A stretch of 64,000 nucleotides of DNA, from NCBI GenBank assembly GCA_965116555.1, contig OZ220698.1, positions 620,001 to 684,000 of the forward strand. Direction: 5' to 3'. The stretch is from DAOUJH01 sp965116555 (GTDB lineage Bacteria; Chloroflexota; Dehalococcoidia; Lucifugimonadales; QGNO01). Shown here piece by piece: positions 51,642 through 61,054 of the stretch; the stretch's first letter is position 1; each line of letters opens with the position of its first letter. A program made the position numbers and the translations under genes. The notes under the pieces are model-generated. The model made no database searches and was not told the origin of the DNA. It worked only from the letters and a program-made list of their open reading frames with translations.

Positions 51642-53369
51642 TTATGCATTTACCTGCACCGTAACAATGTCAATGCCGTGGTATTTTCTGTGGCGCACTG
51701 AAGACGCGTAGTGCCGCAGCAGACGGAACGAGATTTCGCTTACTTCCGGCGTCTCGGCCTGCTCGCTCATGTATGAGATCCGGTCTTCAATGTTCTCATC
51801 CGAAAACACCGCCAGAAACTCCATCTCCATAGTATCGGCCGCAGGACGCGCAATGACTACAAGGCGGGGAGGTTTATCTACGTCGTAATCATCGCGCAAT
51901 TGCAACATACTGGACAGAGTCTCCTCTCCCGCGGAGCACAGCCTCGCTATAGAAGCCCGGCTCCATCCTATCCTGGAACCGAGCCCGCTGAGGAAGTTTT
52001 CGATATCGTCCAGGGATGAGATATCCAGCTTGGTCTCCAGACGCCGGCGGCGGGAACCAGTCATTTGGAGGACCGTGGACATCAGAACGGCAGCCAGAAT
52101 GCTCACAACGACGCTGTTTCCGAACGCCACTCCCCAAGGGCTACCCAGAGATGCCGCCAGAATGTTCTGAGTCTGCAAGCCGATTCCTATTGAGAGCGAC
52201 AGCCCAACAATGAGGGCTTTTTGCTGGCTGAAACCGTCTTGCAGAACGGTGCGTATTCCCTCTACGAAGAGCATACCCATCACTATCATCAGGATTGCTC
52301 CGGTCACAGGTCGCGGGATTGTGAGAAGAATAGCGACTATCTTGGGCAGCAGGGCCAGTCCAATCAGCATGGCCCCAATAACATACCCTGTACGGCGTGC
52401 GGCCACTCCCGTGAAGCTGATCAGTGAGATAGTTGTCGGGAGATAAATGATAGTGGGAAGCGTGCCCGCGATTCCGGACAGCAATATAGCTACACCACTC
52501 ACGTTGAGAGTTCCCTGCACGCTGCGAAAGTCCGCGGCGCGCGGCCTGCGCCAGGAGACCTGCTGAATTACAGCCCCCTCATTGCTGGCCCTGATGCCGA
52601 CTACGGCACTCACGATAAGGAAAGCCAAAAGAAGCGCCAGGAAATCCTGGTTCAGGATAGGGCTTAGGCCGGGCCACGCTGAGAACTCAGGGAGGCCAAA
52701 CCACGGTGCGTCGAGCGCTGGCTGGATGTCGTACACTCCAAGCGGCACGGCGGCAACGCAGCCCACCAGAATGGTAATAGGAATCGCCAGCAGTCTGAAC
52801 AGGCCGGAAGCGCGCAACATCAGGATCATCGCCGCGACCAGTGTAGCCGCTCCCACCGCCGGCCCGGCAATTGAGGATACGCCTTCAGGCACATTATCAA
52901 GTCTGGCGACGGCTATGGGCATGGCGGAGGCTGCTATCACCATGAAAGCCACGCCCGATACGACAGGGGTGATGACCCGGCGCAGCTGGGCAAGCCAGAA
53001 TGCCAGTGCGAATTGGACCAGAGATGCAACGACTATCAGGCTCGACATCACCGCCAGCCCGCCTTCGGTGACGGCCAACACACAGACCGCCATAAATGGA
53101 ACCCCAGGGCCCATCAGTAGTATGTATCCCGGTCCCAGGTGGCCGAGCTTGGCAGCCTGGTGAGCAGTGACGGTTCCAGCAATCACCAGTGATGCGAAGA
53201 CTGCCCACGATAGATAACCTTCGCTGCCGCCGGACGCCACGGCAAATATGGTCACAATGGTGACGGTATTTGACAAAGCAAGCACAGTGCCCTGGGACGC
53301 CACGCCAAGCGTTACAAGGGGAGGGCACTTCTCATCCGGTTCGTATTGTATGTGTTCGTTGACGCGCAT
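51642..53369 (-). CDS. Nucleobase:cation symporter-2 (uracil/xanthine permease-like) with extra C-terminal domain
   Basis: A 575-residue transporter with about 13 or 14 membrane helices in residues 20-430, in the NCS2 pattern (ALSNTVTIVTIF start and ITPVVSGVAFMVIAASAMPI in the core). It probably takes up uracil, xanthine or a related base. A roughly 150-residue soluble tail follows. It has a helix with AGEETLSSML, a strand pair RLVVIARP..., a SDENIED segment and an ending GIDIVTVQV, reminiscent of a weak HATPase or anti-sigma (RsbW-type) domain. Typical permeases stop near residue 430-450, so the tail is unusual. Confidence 0.8.
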   Translation of the reverse strand: MRVNEHIQYEPDEKCPPLVTLGVASQGTVLALSNTVTIVTIFAVASGGSEGYLSWAVFASLVIAGTVTAHQAAKLGHLGPGYILLMGPGVPFMAVCVLAVTEGGLAVMSSLIVVASLVQFALAFWLAQLRRVITPVVSGVAFMVIAASAMPIAVARLDNVPEGVSSIAGPAVGAATLVAAMILMLRASGLFRLLAIPITILVGCVAAVPLGVYDIQPALDAPWFGLPEFSAWPGLSPILNQDFLALLLAFLIVSAVVGIRASNEGAVIQQVSWRRPRAADFRSVQGTLNVSGVAILLSGIAGTLPTIIYLPTTISLISFTGVAARRTGYVIGAMLIGLALLPKIVAILLTIPRPVTGAILMIVMGMLFVEGIRTVLQDGFSQQKALIVGLSLSIGIGLQTQNILAASLGSPWGVAFGNSVVVSILAAVLMSTVLQMTGSRRRRLETKLDISSLDDIENFLSGLGSRIGWSRASIARLCSAGEETLSSMLQLRDDYDVDKPPRLVVIARPAADTMEMEFLAVFSDENIEDRISYMSEQAETPEVSEISFRLLRHYASSVRHRKYHGIDIVTVQVNA

Positions 53370-53494
53370 ATATTCGACCCTACAGAGCGGAGCCTAGTTT
53401 AGAGTAGACCGGATTAATACTAAACTACGCTTGATTTAGCGGTCGCGGGTGACCTTCTATGGCGAGCGAACTTTAGGTCAAGCCCAGGGCATGC

Positions 53495-54430
53495 TCAGGC
53501 GTTCTTGCGGCTCAGGACGCGCCGGGCGGCATTGGTCACGTCGGAAGCGGCGAGGCCGTATTTATCGAACAGCTCCTGGGGCTTTCCGGATTCGGCGTAG
53601 CCCCTGACCGCCACCATCTCTATGGGCACGGCCTGGATTCCCGCGGCGGCCTGCGAAACGAGGCTACCCAGTCCACCGTGGATATAGTGCTCCTCGGCGG
53701 TGACTATGGCTCCGGTGCTACAGGCGGCGGCTACGGCGTCCAGGTCAAGAGGCTGAAGGGTGGACATGTTCACTACGCGGGCCTCGATGCCTTCCCGCGA
53801 CAGGATATCCGCTGCTTCCAGGGACGTGGACACCATTATGCCACAAGCAATGATGGTCAAGTGGTCTCCGGAGCGGAGCGTCTCCGCTTTCCCCAGAGTG
53901 AACTCGGCCCCGTTGGGGTGGATCACGGGAATGGCGGGCCGTGAAAGGCGGATATAGAAGGGGCCTTTGGTGCTGGCGGCAGACCTGACTGCTGCCTCAG
54001 TTTCGGGCCCGTCGCTGGGGACAACCACGTTGAACCCGGGTAGAGCGCACATCAGGGCGATGTCCTCTATGGACTGGGCGGAGATGCCGTCTTCGCCGGT
54101 GAGCAGACCGGCGTGGGTGCAAACTATCTTCACGTTCGCGTTCATCTGGGCTATGTTGATCCGTATCTGGTCGTAGGGGCGCCCCGTACCAAAAACGGCG
54201 AACGTGGAGGCAAAGGGGATTTTGCCGGACATGGCGAAGCCGGATGCCATGCTCATAATGTTCTGCTCGGCGGGGCCAAGATCAAAGAAACGGTCGGGGA
54301 ACTCTTTTGCAAACATAGAGGCGAGGGTAGAAACGTTGAGGTCGCCGCCCAGGACTACCACGTCCGGGTGGCTCTTCCCCAGCTCCAAGAGTGTTCTGCC
54401 AAAGGCTTCACGAGTAGCTACAGTGGTCAT
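53495..54430 (-). CDS. Transketolase, C-terminal subunit
   Basis: A 311-residue protein covering the Pyr and C-terminal domains of transketolase. It opens TREAFGRTLLELGKSHPDVVVLGGDLN, and FDLGPAEQNIMSMASGFAMSG holds the catalytic Glu. THAGLLTGEDGISAQSIEDI and PSDGPETEAAVRSA are also present. With the N-terminal half next door, it would form an active enzyme (pentose phosphate interconversion). The ATG at 54430 lies 10 bp after the upstream N-subunit gene's stop. Split transketolases are common in Chloroflexota and archaea. Confidence 0.9.
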   Translation of the reverse strand: MTTVATREAFGRTLLELGKSHPDVVVLGGDLNVSTLASMFAKEFPDRFFDLGPAEQNIMSMASGFAMSGKIPFASTFAVFGTGRPYDQIRINIAQMNANVKIVCTHAGLLTGEDGISAQSIEDIALMCALPGFNVVVPSDGPETEAAVRSAASTKGPFYIRLSRPAIPVIHPNGAEFTLGKAETLRSGDHLTIIACGIMVSTSLEAADILSREGIEARVVNMSTLQPLDLDAVAAACSTGAIVTAEEHYIHGGLGSLVSQAAAGIQAVPIEMVAVRGYAESGKPQELFDKYGLAASDVTNAARRVLSRKNA

Positions 54431-54440
54431 AAATCCGTTC

Positions 54441-55412
54441 CTAAGTTGTGACTAGGCTGCTGGTTTCCATCTCTTTCACGAGCGCGGAAACGCTCTGTTC
54501 CGGGTAGTCCATCCCGGTCATGGCTTCTTGGACTTCTTCAGCCGAGAAGCCGAGCTCGAACATGGCCTGTCCCGCCTGTTCCCAGGTGGGGGCCTTGCCG
54601 TGAAAGCCGGGGTTGTTCTCCATGAAACTGACCCCTTTGCCTTTGACGGTGTTGGCTATGATAACCGTGGGTTGCCCCTTGACTTCCATGGCACGCTGGA
54701 ACCCTCTGTACAGGGCCGGAATACTGTGTCCGTTGACCGTGAGGACTTTCCAACCGAAGGAGCGCCACTTCTGTGCCAGTGGCTCCAATTCCATGACTTC
54801 ATGGGTGAAGCGGTCGTTCTGGATGCGGTTGCGGTCCACAATGGCGGTCAGGGTATCTATCTTGTAGTGGGCCGCCGACATCGCCGCTTCCCAGACCTGC
54901 CCTTCGTCGCACTCGCCATCGCCGAGCAGGACGTAGGTGCGGTAGCTCTTTCCGTCGACTCTGCCCGCCAGGGCTACCCCTATGCCAAATGAAAGCCCCA
55001 TGCCCAGGGAACCGCCGGACATCTCGACGCCGGGAGTGCCTATCTTGGCATGGCCCTGCAGGTGACTGTTGATTTTGCGGAAAGTGCTCAGGTCACTCCT
55101 TGGGAAATATCCCCTGTGAGCCAGCACCGTATAGAGGCCGGGGCAGGCATGCGCCTTGCTGAGAATGAAACGGTCTCTATCCGGGAAGTGGGGGTCTTGC
55201 GGATTGTGGCGAAGCACTTTGTAGTACAGAGTGGTCAGAATGTCGGTCTCGGAAAGGGAGCCGCCTGAGTGGCCGCTGCCTGCTTCCGCGATGCTGAAGA
55301 GCACGTCGCGGCGGATCCTACGGGCGGTCTCCTTGAGTTGCGATTTTTCTTGCGATGAAAGCGGTCTGGTGAGATCAGGTGAGGACAACGCATGCCCACG
55401 GTCGAGTGTCAT
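54441..55412 (-). CDS. Transketolase, N-terminal (TPP-binding) subunit
   Basis: A 323-residue protein with the thiamine diphosphate domain. It shows AGSGHSGGSLSETDIL, DRFILSKAHACPGLYTVL, GTPGVEMSGGSLGMGLSFG and the metal/TPP motif VLLGDGECDEGQVWEAAMS (GDG-x(20-30)-N pattern). The longer frame to 55535 has a hydrophobic non-homologous extension; the ATG at 55412 with GGGAG upstream is preferred. It is followed by the C-terminal subunit, and both are needed for activity. Confidence 0.9.
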   Translation of the reverse strand: MTLDRGHALSSPDLTRPLSSQEKSQLKETARRIRRDVLFSIAEAGSGHSGGSLSETDILTTLYYKVLRHNPQDPHFPDRDRFILSKAHACPGLYTVLAHRGYFPRSDLSTFRKINSHLQGHAKIGTPGVEMSGGSLGMGLSFGIGVALAGRVDGKSYRTYVLLGDGECDEGQVWEAAMSAAHYKIDTLTAIVDRNRIQNDRFTHEVMELEPLAQKWRSFGWKVLTVNGHSIPALYRGFQRAMEVKGQPTVIIANTVKGKGVSFMENNPGFHGKAPTWEQAGQAMFELGFSAEEVQEAMTGMDYPEQSVSALVKEMETSSLVTT

Positions 55413-55527
55413 AGAACGCAGAACTCCCACAGAGAATAGCACAGCGATTATAACAGCCTGAAAGCCAGTTGTAATGGGGGTATGCTGGCGTTTTACAATG
55501 GAGTGTAGAGTATGCTTCAGACCTGAG

Positions 55528-56367
55528 ATGATCATAGACTTTCATACCCACGTATTCCCGCCCTGGCTCATAGAGGAGCGCGGCGCTTATTCTAAGCGGG
55601 ACGCTACCCTGGCGGCGCTGTTCGCCAATACCGATGCCCCTATGGCAACCGCTGGAGACCTGATTTCCGCCATGGATGAAGACGGGGTAAACGCTGCCGT
55701 GATCATGGGTGTGGGCTGGACGGATAGAGGCATAGCACGAGAGGCCAACGACTACCTCTTGGAGTCGGCGGCGCGTTACAGCGGCAGGCTAATTCCGTTT
55801 TGCTCAGTGAATCCCGCCTGGGGTGAAGACGCTCTGATTGAAATCGACCGCTGCGCCGCCCTGGGGGCCAGGGGAGTGGGAGAACTACACCCTGATACGC
55901 AGGGATTCAAGCTAGGGGATAGGTCTTTGATGGACCCGTTCCTGGATTGCCTGAAGTCGAGGAACATGGTGTTGCTCACTCATTCTTCCGAACCGGTGGG
56001 GCACGTGTACCCGGGCAAGGGCACGGTGACGCCGGACGTGTTGATGGAATTCATAGAGAGATACCCGGACGTCTCCATAGTTTGCTCGCACTGGGGAGGC
56101 GGCTTGCCCTTCTACTCTCTAATGCCTGAAGTGAAGCGTGCTTTGAGCAACGCCTATTTCGACAGCGCCGCTTCGCCGTTCCTGTACAGGGCCTCGATCT
56201 ACTCACTGGTGTCTAAAGCGGTACGCCCCGGATCAATACTGTTCGGCTCCGACTTTCCCTTGCTGAGACCTGGGCGGCTGATGAAACACATCAGGGCCGC
56301 TGACATCTCCGAGGAAGAGAAGGGGCAGATCCTGGGAGGAAACGCACAGCGGCTGCTGGGTCTGTAG
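55528..56367 (+). CDS. Amidohydrolase family 2 (TIM-barrel) protein
   Basis: A 279-residue amidohydrolase starting MIIDFHTHVFPPW with the HxH metal site. SHWGGGLPFYSLMPE and LFGSDFPLLRP follow (family HWGG- and GSDFP-type motifs). Family members decarboxylate or hydrolyse small carboxylic acids. The start is ATG 55528; an upstream frame adds 18 residues. It faces away from the transketolase pair and runs into thpR 3 bp downstream, so the two may be co-transcribed. Confidence 0.88.
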   Translation: MIIDFHTHVFPPWLIEERGAYSKRDATLAALFANTDAPMATAGDLISAMDEDGVNAAVIMGVGWTDRGIAREANDYLLESAARYSGRLIPFCSVNPAWGEDALIEIDRCAALGARGVGELHPDTQGFKLGDRSLMDPFLDCLKSRNMVLLTHSSEPVGHVYPGKGTVTPDVLMEFIERYPDVSIVCSHWGGGLPFYSLMPEVKRALSNAYFDSAASPFLYRASIYSLVSKAVRPGSILFGSDFPLLRPGRLMKHIRAADISEEEKGQILGGNAQRLLGL

Positions 56368-56370
56368 AAG

Positions 56371-56967
56371 ATGCAAACGGATGGAGACGTTTCGAGGCTG
56401 TTCATTGCAGTGGAACTGACGCCTGCCGCTCGCCGGTACGCGGCGAGAGCGCTCCGCATATTCCAAGAGGGGCTCCCTTTCGGCGTACGCTGGGCGAGGC
56501 CGGAGAGCATCCATCTTACGCTGAAGTTCCTGGGTAACGTATCCAAGGATGCAATACCTACCATAGAAAACGGCATGCGCCGGGCCGTGGAGGGAATTAA
56601 CCCCTTCACCGTGCAGATGCAAGGCGCGGGCTGCTTCCCCAGTTCCAAGCGGCCTCGTGTGCTGTGGCTGGGACTGCAGGGCGAGTTGGAGCCGTTGATA
56701 ACCGTTCAGTCCCGGCTGGAGGATTCATTGGAGGCGTTGGGGCTGGATAGGGAGACCAGGAGATTCCGGCCGCATTTGACGCTGGGTCGTGCCAGCGGAG
56801 GGTTGTCAGGAGGTCAGACGCAAAGATTGAAAGAGACGTTTCACTCCATAGGCGAGATGGGGCCCTGCGACCTATCGGTAGATGGCCTTAGCCTCATGGA
56901 AAGCGTTCTGGGAAGGGGAGGGGCCGTGTACACAAGGAGGACGTTTGTTGCCCTAAGATGCCGTTGA
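56371..56967 (+). CDS. thpR: RNA 2',3'-cyclic phosphodiesterase
   Basis: A 198-residue 2H phosphoesterase of the LigT/ThpR family, which hydrolyses 2',3'-cyclic phosphates on RNA ends. The two HxTx motifs are HLTL at residues 48-51 (SIHLTLKFLGNV) and HLTL at 135-138 (RFRPHLTLGRA). FIAVELTPAARR is the usual opening. It lies 3 bp after the amidohydrolase. Confidence in fold is high, physiological role is uncertain. Confidence 0.9.
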   Translation: MQTDGDVSRLFIAVELTPAARRYAARALRIFQEGLPFGVRWARPESIHLTLKFLGNVSKDAIPTIENGMRRAVEGINPFTVQMQGAGCFPSSKRPRVLWLGLQGELEPLITVQSRLEDSLEALGLDRETRRFRPHLTLGRASGGLSGGQTQRLKETFHSIGEMGPCDLSVDGLSLMESVLGRGGAVYTRRTFVALRCR

Positions 56968-56973
56968 CATTGC

Positions 56974-57001
56974 TTGCATAGTGTAGAGGTTGTGATATAC
57001 T
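56974..57001 (+). promoter_or_regulatory. Predicted promoter for the small CxxC protein gene
   Basis: -35-like TTGCAT (56974-56979) and an extended -10, TG-A-TATACT (56993-57001), with a 16-base spacer. Initiation near 57008 gives a leader of about 37 bases before the TTG at 57045. Confidence 0.5.
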
Positions 57002-57044
57002 TCTCAAACTTTCACGATTGTATACCAAGGGTGAGGAGGTACAA

Positions 57045-57254
57045 TTGGAGGCTACATTCCCCAACTGTCAGCAATGTTCATCAGGTCTTCTGGTGCCCCT
57101 ATCTGATTTTGGGAGCCAGGGCGCTCCCATACAGTACAAAGCCTGGGTGTGCACCCACCCGGACTGCGGTTTCAATATCAAGATCAGAAACGGCGACGTT
57201 TATCTGAACGAGCCGATTCACAGCGGTATCAACCACGTTTCCAGGATTCGCTAA
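57045..57254 (+). CDS. Small zinc-ribbon-like protein
   Basis: A 69-residue protein. The start was set at TTG 57045, five bases after GGAGG. It has two metal-binding-like pairs: NCQQCSS near the N-terminus and WVCTHPDCGFN in the middle (CxxC and Cx4C). A small zinc ribbon is likely, perhaps nucleic-acid or protein binding. No close family is recognised. A terminator or gap of about 130 bp follows before the T-box promoter. Confidence 0.6.
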   Translation: MEATFPNCQQCSSGLLVPLSDFGSQGAPIQYKAWVCTHPDCGFNIKIRNGDVYLNEPIHSGINHVSRIR

Positions 57255-57383
57255 CCGGTACCCGCCGGCATACGGCTAGGTCAGTGCTGCTTGAAACAGG
57301 CCGTTTCCTGTAGCTGCGGCTGGCATTTGCGTCTACCTGCATTTAGGTGCGATCTGCGCTTGCATTGGGTGAGGAAAGCATTC

Positions 57384-57412
57384 TTGACACCCCTTCCAGT
57401 GCTCCCTATACT
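57384..57412 (+). promoter_or_regulatory. Sigma-70 promoter of the trpB2-trpS T-box operon
   Basis: A perfect -35 TTGACA (57384-57389) and a -10 TATACT (57407-57412) with a 17-base spacer. Transcription would begin near 57419, at the start of the T-box leader. Confidence 0.8.
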
Positions 57413-57418
57413 TTGATT

Positions 57419-57692
57419 GTTAGACAGAGCAAAGGCTGAGAAGGGGAGTAGTAGGTCGTCAGCGAGGCCCAGAGAGCCGGGTAAGGTGGAAGCCGGCGCC
57501 AAGCGCAAGGACTGAATGGACCCCTGAGCCGCAGCCCGAAACCGTTAGGGAGTAGGCGTTGTCGGAGGAGCACCGTTACAGGCTCAGGCGCACGCCGAAA
57601 AAGGCCCCGCGCTGTAAAGAGGTCCCGATATATTCGGGATGAACAAGGGTGGCACCACGGAGAAAGCCCCGTCCCTATGGACGGGGCTTCTT
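57419..57692 (+). promoter_or_regulatory. T-box leader reading tRNA-Trp, with terminator
   Basis: A roughly 270-base leader. AGTA occurs near 57450. The specifier sits in GAATGGACC with TGG (Trp) at 57517-57519, just 3' of GAA. The T-box is AGGGTGGCACCACGG (57646-57660) with UGGC at 57650-57653, which pairs with the discriminator-CCA end (G73) of tRNA-Trp. The terminator stem pairs 57664-57674 with 57679-57689. Low charged tRNA-Trp would favour the antiterminator and read-through into trpB2 and trpS. T-boxes are known in Chloroflexota. Confidence 0.88.
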
Positions 57693-57727
57693 GCGTTAGG
57701 GAGTAGTCAAGAATGAGGGAGGACCAG

Positions 57728-59077
57728 ATGGAAACCAAGATATTGCTTGAGGAAAAAGATATACCACAGGCTTGGTATAACGTCATGGCGGATATGCCGT
57801 CGCCGCCTGCGCCGGTTATACATCCCGGCACCAAGCAGCCCATAGGCCCGGACGACCTTGCGCCGCTGTTTCCCATGGACCTGATAGGCCAGGAAGTAAG
57901 CCAGGAGCGGTATATTCCCATACCGGACGAGGTGCGTGAGGTCTACAAGCTATGGCGTCCTACGCCTCTGTTCAGGGCGGCGCGTTTGGAAAAGGAGCTG
58001 GATACCCCGGCCCGCATCTACTACAAGTATGAAGGGGTTAGTCCGGCGGGAAGCCACAAACCCAACACCGCGGTGGCCCAGGCCTATTACAACAAGCAGC
58101 AGGGTACAAGGCGCATAACCACCGAGACTGGCGCAGGGCAGTGGGGCAGCGCCCTGGCATTCGCCTGCCAGCAGTTCGGCATCGAGTGCAAGGTCTACAT
58201 GGTGCGCATAAGCTACGAGCAGAAGCCGTATCGCCGCTCTATGATGGAGACCTGGGGCGCCAGCGTAGTGCCCAGCCCGAGCATGGACACCAACTCAGGA
58301 CGGGCGATCCTAGATCAAGACGCCGATTCGCCGGGGAGCCTGGGAATCGCGATCAGCGAGGCCGTGGAAGACGCCGCCACCCATGAGGACACTAAATACT
58401 CGCTGGGAAGCGTGTTGAACCACGTGCTCATGCACCAGACGGTCATTGGACAGGAAAGCAGGCTGCAATTGGAGAAGGTGGACGCCTATCCCGACATGGT
58501 CATTGGCTGCGTGGGAGGAGGCAGCAGCTTCGCCGGTATAGCTTTCCCCTTTGTTAAGGACAAGCTGGATGGACGGGACATCCGGTTCATCGCCGTGGAG
58601 CCGGAGGCGGCGCCGACCATTACGCGGGGCAAGTACACCTATGACTTCGGCGATACCTCGGAGCTGACGCCGCTGGTGAAGATGTACACGCTGGGCCACA
58701 CGTTTGTGCCGCCCAGGATCCACGCCGGAGGCTTGCGCTATCACGGCATGGCGCCGCTGATTAGCCAGCTCTGCGATGAGGGCCTAATAGAGGCGCGGGC
58801 AGAACACCAGAACGGTGTGTTTGCCGCCGCGGTGCTGTTTGCCAAGGCGGAGGGGATCATTCCCGCCCCGGAGCCATCGCACGCGGTCAAGGTCGCCATA
58901 GATGAGGCCCTGAAGTGCAAGGAGACCGGAGAGTCAAAGAACATACTGTTCAACCTGTGCGGCCACGGCTACTTCGATATGTCGGCATACGACTCCTACC
59001 TGGCCGGAGGACTTGAGGACTACTCCTATCCGCGCGAAGAGGTGGAAGCAGCGCTGGCCGGATTGCCCGAGGTGTAA
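57728..59077 (+). CDS. Tryptophan synthase beta-like protein (TrpB2)
   Basis: A 449-residue PLP enzyme of the TrpB2 type (TIGR01415-like), longer at the N-terminus than TrpB1. The PLP Lys is in PAGSHKPNTAVAQAYYN, and ETGAGQWGSALAFAC and VIGCVGGGSSFAGIAF are family segments. TrpB2 usually does not need TrpA and may make Trp from free indole or O-phosphoserine. The start was placed at ATG 57728, five bases after GAGG; ATG 57713 is an alternative. The T-box upstream confirms a tryptophan role. trpS follows 3 bp downstream. Confidence 0.93.
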   Translation: METKILLEEKDIPQAWYNVMADMPSPPAPVIHPGTKQPIGPDDLAPLFPMDLIGQEVSQERYIPIPDEVREVYKLWRPTPLFRAARLEKELDTPARIYYKYEGVSPAGSHKPNTAVAQAYYNKQQGTRRITTETGAGQWGSALAFACQQFGIECKVYMVRISYEQKPYRRSMMETWGASVVPSPSMDTNSGRAILDQDADSPGSLGIAISEAVEDAATHEDTKYSLGSVLNHVLMHQTVIGQESRLQLEKVDAYPDMVIGCVGGGSSFAGIAFPFVKDKLDGRDIRFIAVEPEAAPTITRGKYTYDFGDTSELTPLVKMYTLGHTFVPPRIHAGGLRYHGMAPLISQLCDEGLIEARAEHQNGVFAAAVLFAKAEGIIPAPEPSHAVKVAIDEALKCKETGESKNILFNLCGHGYFDMSAYDSYLAGGLEDYSYPREEVEAALAGLPEV

Positions 59078-59080
59078 TGT

Positions 59081-60100
<1,020 letters not shown>

Positions 60101-60124
60101 GAATACCTATTCTGCCCTGCGCAG

Positions 60125-60152
60125 CTGTCATTCTGAGCGGAGCGAAGAATCT
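60125..60152. repeat. Dispersed repeat (family 1), inverted copy upstream of the GIY-YIG gene
   Basis: The reverse complement of the family-1 core: CTGTCATTCTGAGCGGAGCG followed by AAGAATCT. It is inverted relative to the copy at 60508-60534, so the two copies flank the GIY-YIG gene as inverted repeats about 355 bp apart. Confidence 0.8.
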
Positions 60153-60173
60153 GTTTCGCCATGAGGAAGCCAT

Positions 60174-60473
60174 GTGTTCAAACAATACTACGTTTACATC
60201 ATGTCTAGTCATTCAAAGCGACTCTATATCGGCATGACCAGCGACCTATACCGCAGGGTTGCGGAACACAAACAGGGCTTGGTTGAAGGCTTTACCAAGC
60301 GGTACAACTTGAAAATGCTTGTGTACTACGAAACGACAAACGAGGTTCGGGCTGCCATTGAACGGGAAAAGTACCTCAAAGGATGGAGGCGGAGCAGAAA
60401 GATGGAGTTGATTGAGTCGTTCAACCCGGAATGGGATGACTTGGCGATGACGTGGTTCAAGGAGCGAGGTTGA
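60174..60473 (+). CDS. Single-domain GIY-YIG nuclease-fold protein
   Basis: A 99-residue protein with one GIY-YIG domain. The signature is YYVYIMSSHSKRLYIGMTSD (Y-V-Y … Y-I-G), then LYRRVAEHKQG and FTKRYNLKMLVYYE with a Glu in the AAIEREKYLKGW helix. Such URI-type proteins are small and often of unknown role. They cut DNA in homing enzymes, but single-domain forms may be harmless or structural. GTG 60174 is the likely start. It is flanked by inverted repeat copies, which suggests mobility or a repeat-processing role. Confidence 0.88.
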   Translation: MFKQYYVYIMSSHSKRLYIGMTSDLYRRVAEHKQGLVEGFTKRYNLKMLVYYETTNEVRAAIEREKYLKGWRRSRKMELIESFNPEWDDLAMTWFKERG

Positions 60474-60507
60474 CTTGCATGGAAAAAGGTTATTTGTAGG
60501 CATAGAA

Positions 60508-60534
60508 GATTCTTCGCTGCGTTCAGAATGACAG
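60508..60534. repeat. Dispersed repeat (family 1), copy downstream of the GIY-YIG gene
   Basis: GATTCTTCGCTGCGTTCAGA followed by ATGACAG. It is the most complete forward copy in this window. A further GGGATGACAG follows at about 60550. Confidence 0.8.
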
Positions 60535-60607
60535 TGTGGGGCGTCGTGGGATGACAGATGGGGCGGTTGTGGCGTGACAAACAGCAGTTGCAATAGGTAA
60601 CGGACAG

Positions 60608-61045
60608 ATGGTGCATATAAGAAAAGCGGTTCTGGAGGATCAAAGACAAGTGTTTTCACTTGCCGAGGACTTTGCAATGTCCTTCCGTCCTCGCTTGGAT
60701 GCTTTCACTGAGGCTTTCTCCCATCTGTATCAACAAGACGACGCTTTGATCCTCGTGGCCGAGGAGTCGGAGCAGATTATTGGTTACTTGCTGGGCTTCG
60801 ATCACTGGACGTTCTTTGCGAACGGCCGGGTTTCCTGGGTGGAGGAGGTCACCGTACACCAAGACCATAGAGGCCGGAATATTGGGCGTGACCTGATGGA
60901 CAGTTTCGAGCAGTGGGCGTCATCGCGGGGATCCAAGCTGGTAGCCCTGGCAACCCGGAGAGCGGCGCCGTTCTATCTAGCGCTGGGTTATGACGAATCG
61001 GCGGTTTATTTCCGCAAACTCATTCCTATGGCAAGTAGCCTGTAA
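60608..61045 (+). CDS. GNAT-family N-acetyltransferase
   Basis: A 145-residue GNAT. It begins IRKAVLEDQRQVFSLAED, and the acetyl-CoA-binding V-x2-x-H/R-G-x-G/N-I-G segment is VEEVTVHQDHRGRNIGRDLM. APFYLALGYDESAVYFRK closes the fold. The acceptor is unknown. It lies between the repeat and trpE with 9 bp to the trpE start, so it may be in the trp transcript. Confidence 0.88.
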   Translation: MVHIRKAVLEDQRQVFSLAEDFAMSFRPRLDAFTEAFSHLYQQDDALILVAEESEQIIGYLLGFDHWTFFANGRVSWVEEVTVHQDHRGRNIGRDLMDSFEQWASSRGSKLVALATRRAAPFYLALGYDESAVYFRKLIPMASSL

Positions 61046-61054
61046 AGAGCAATC

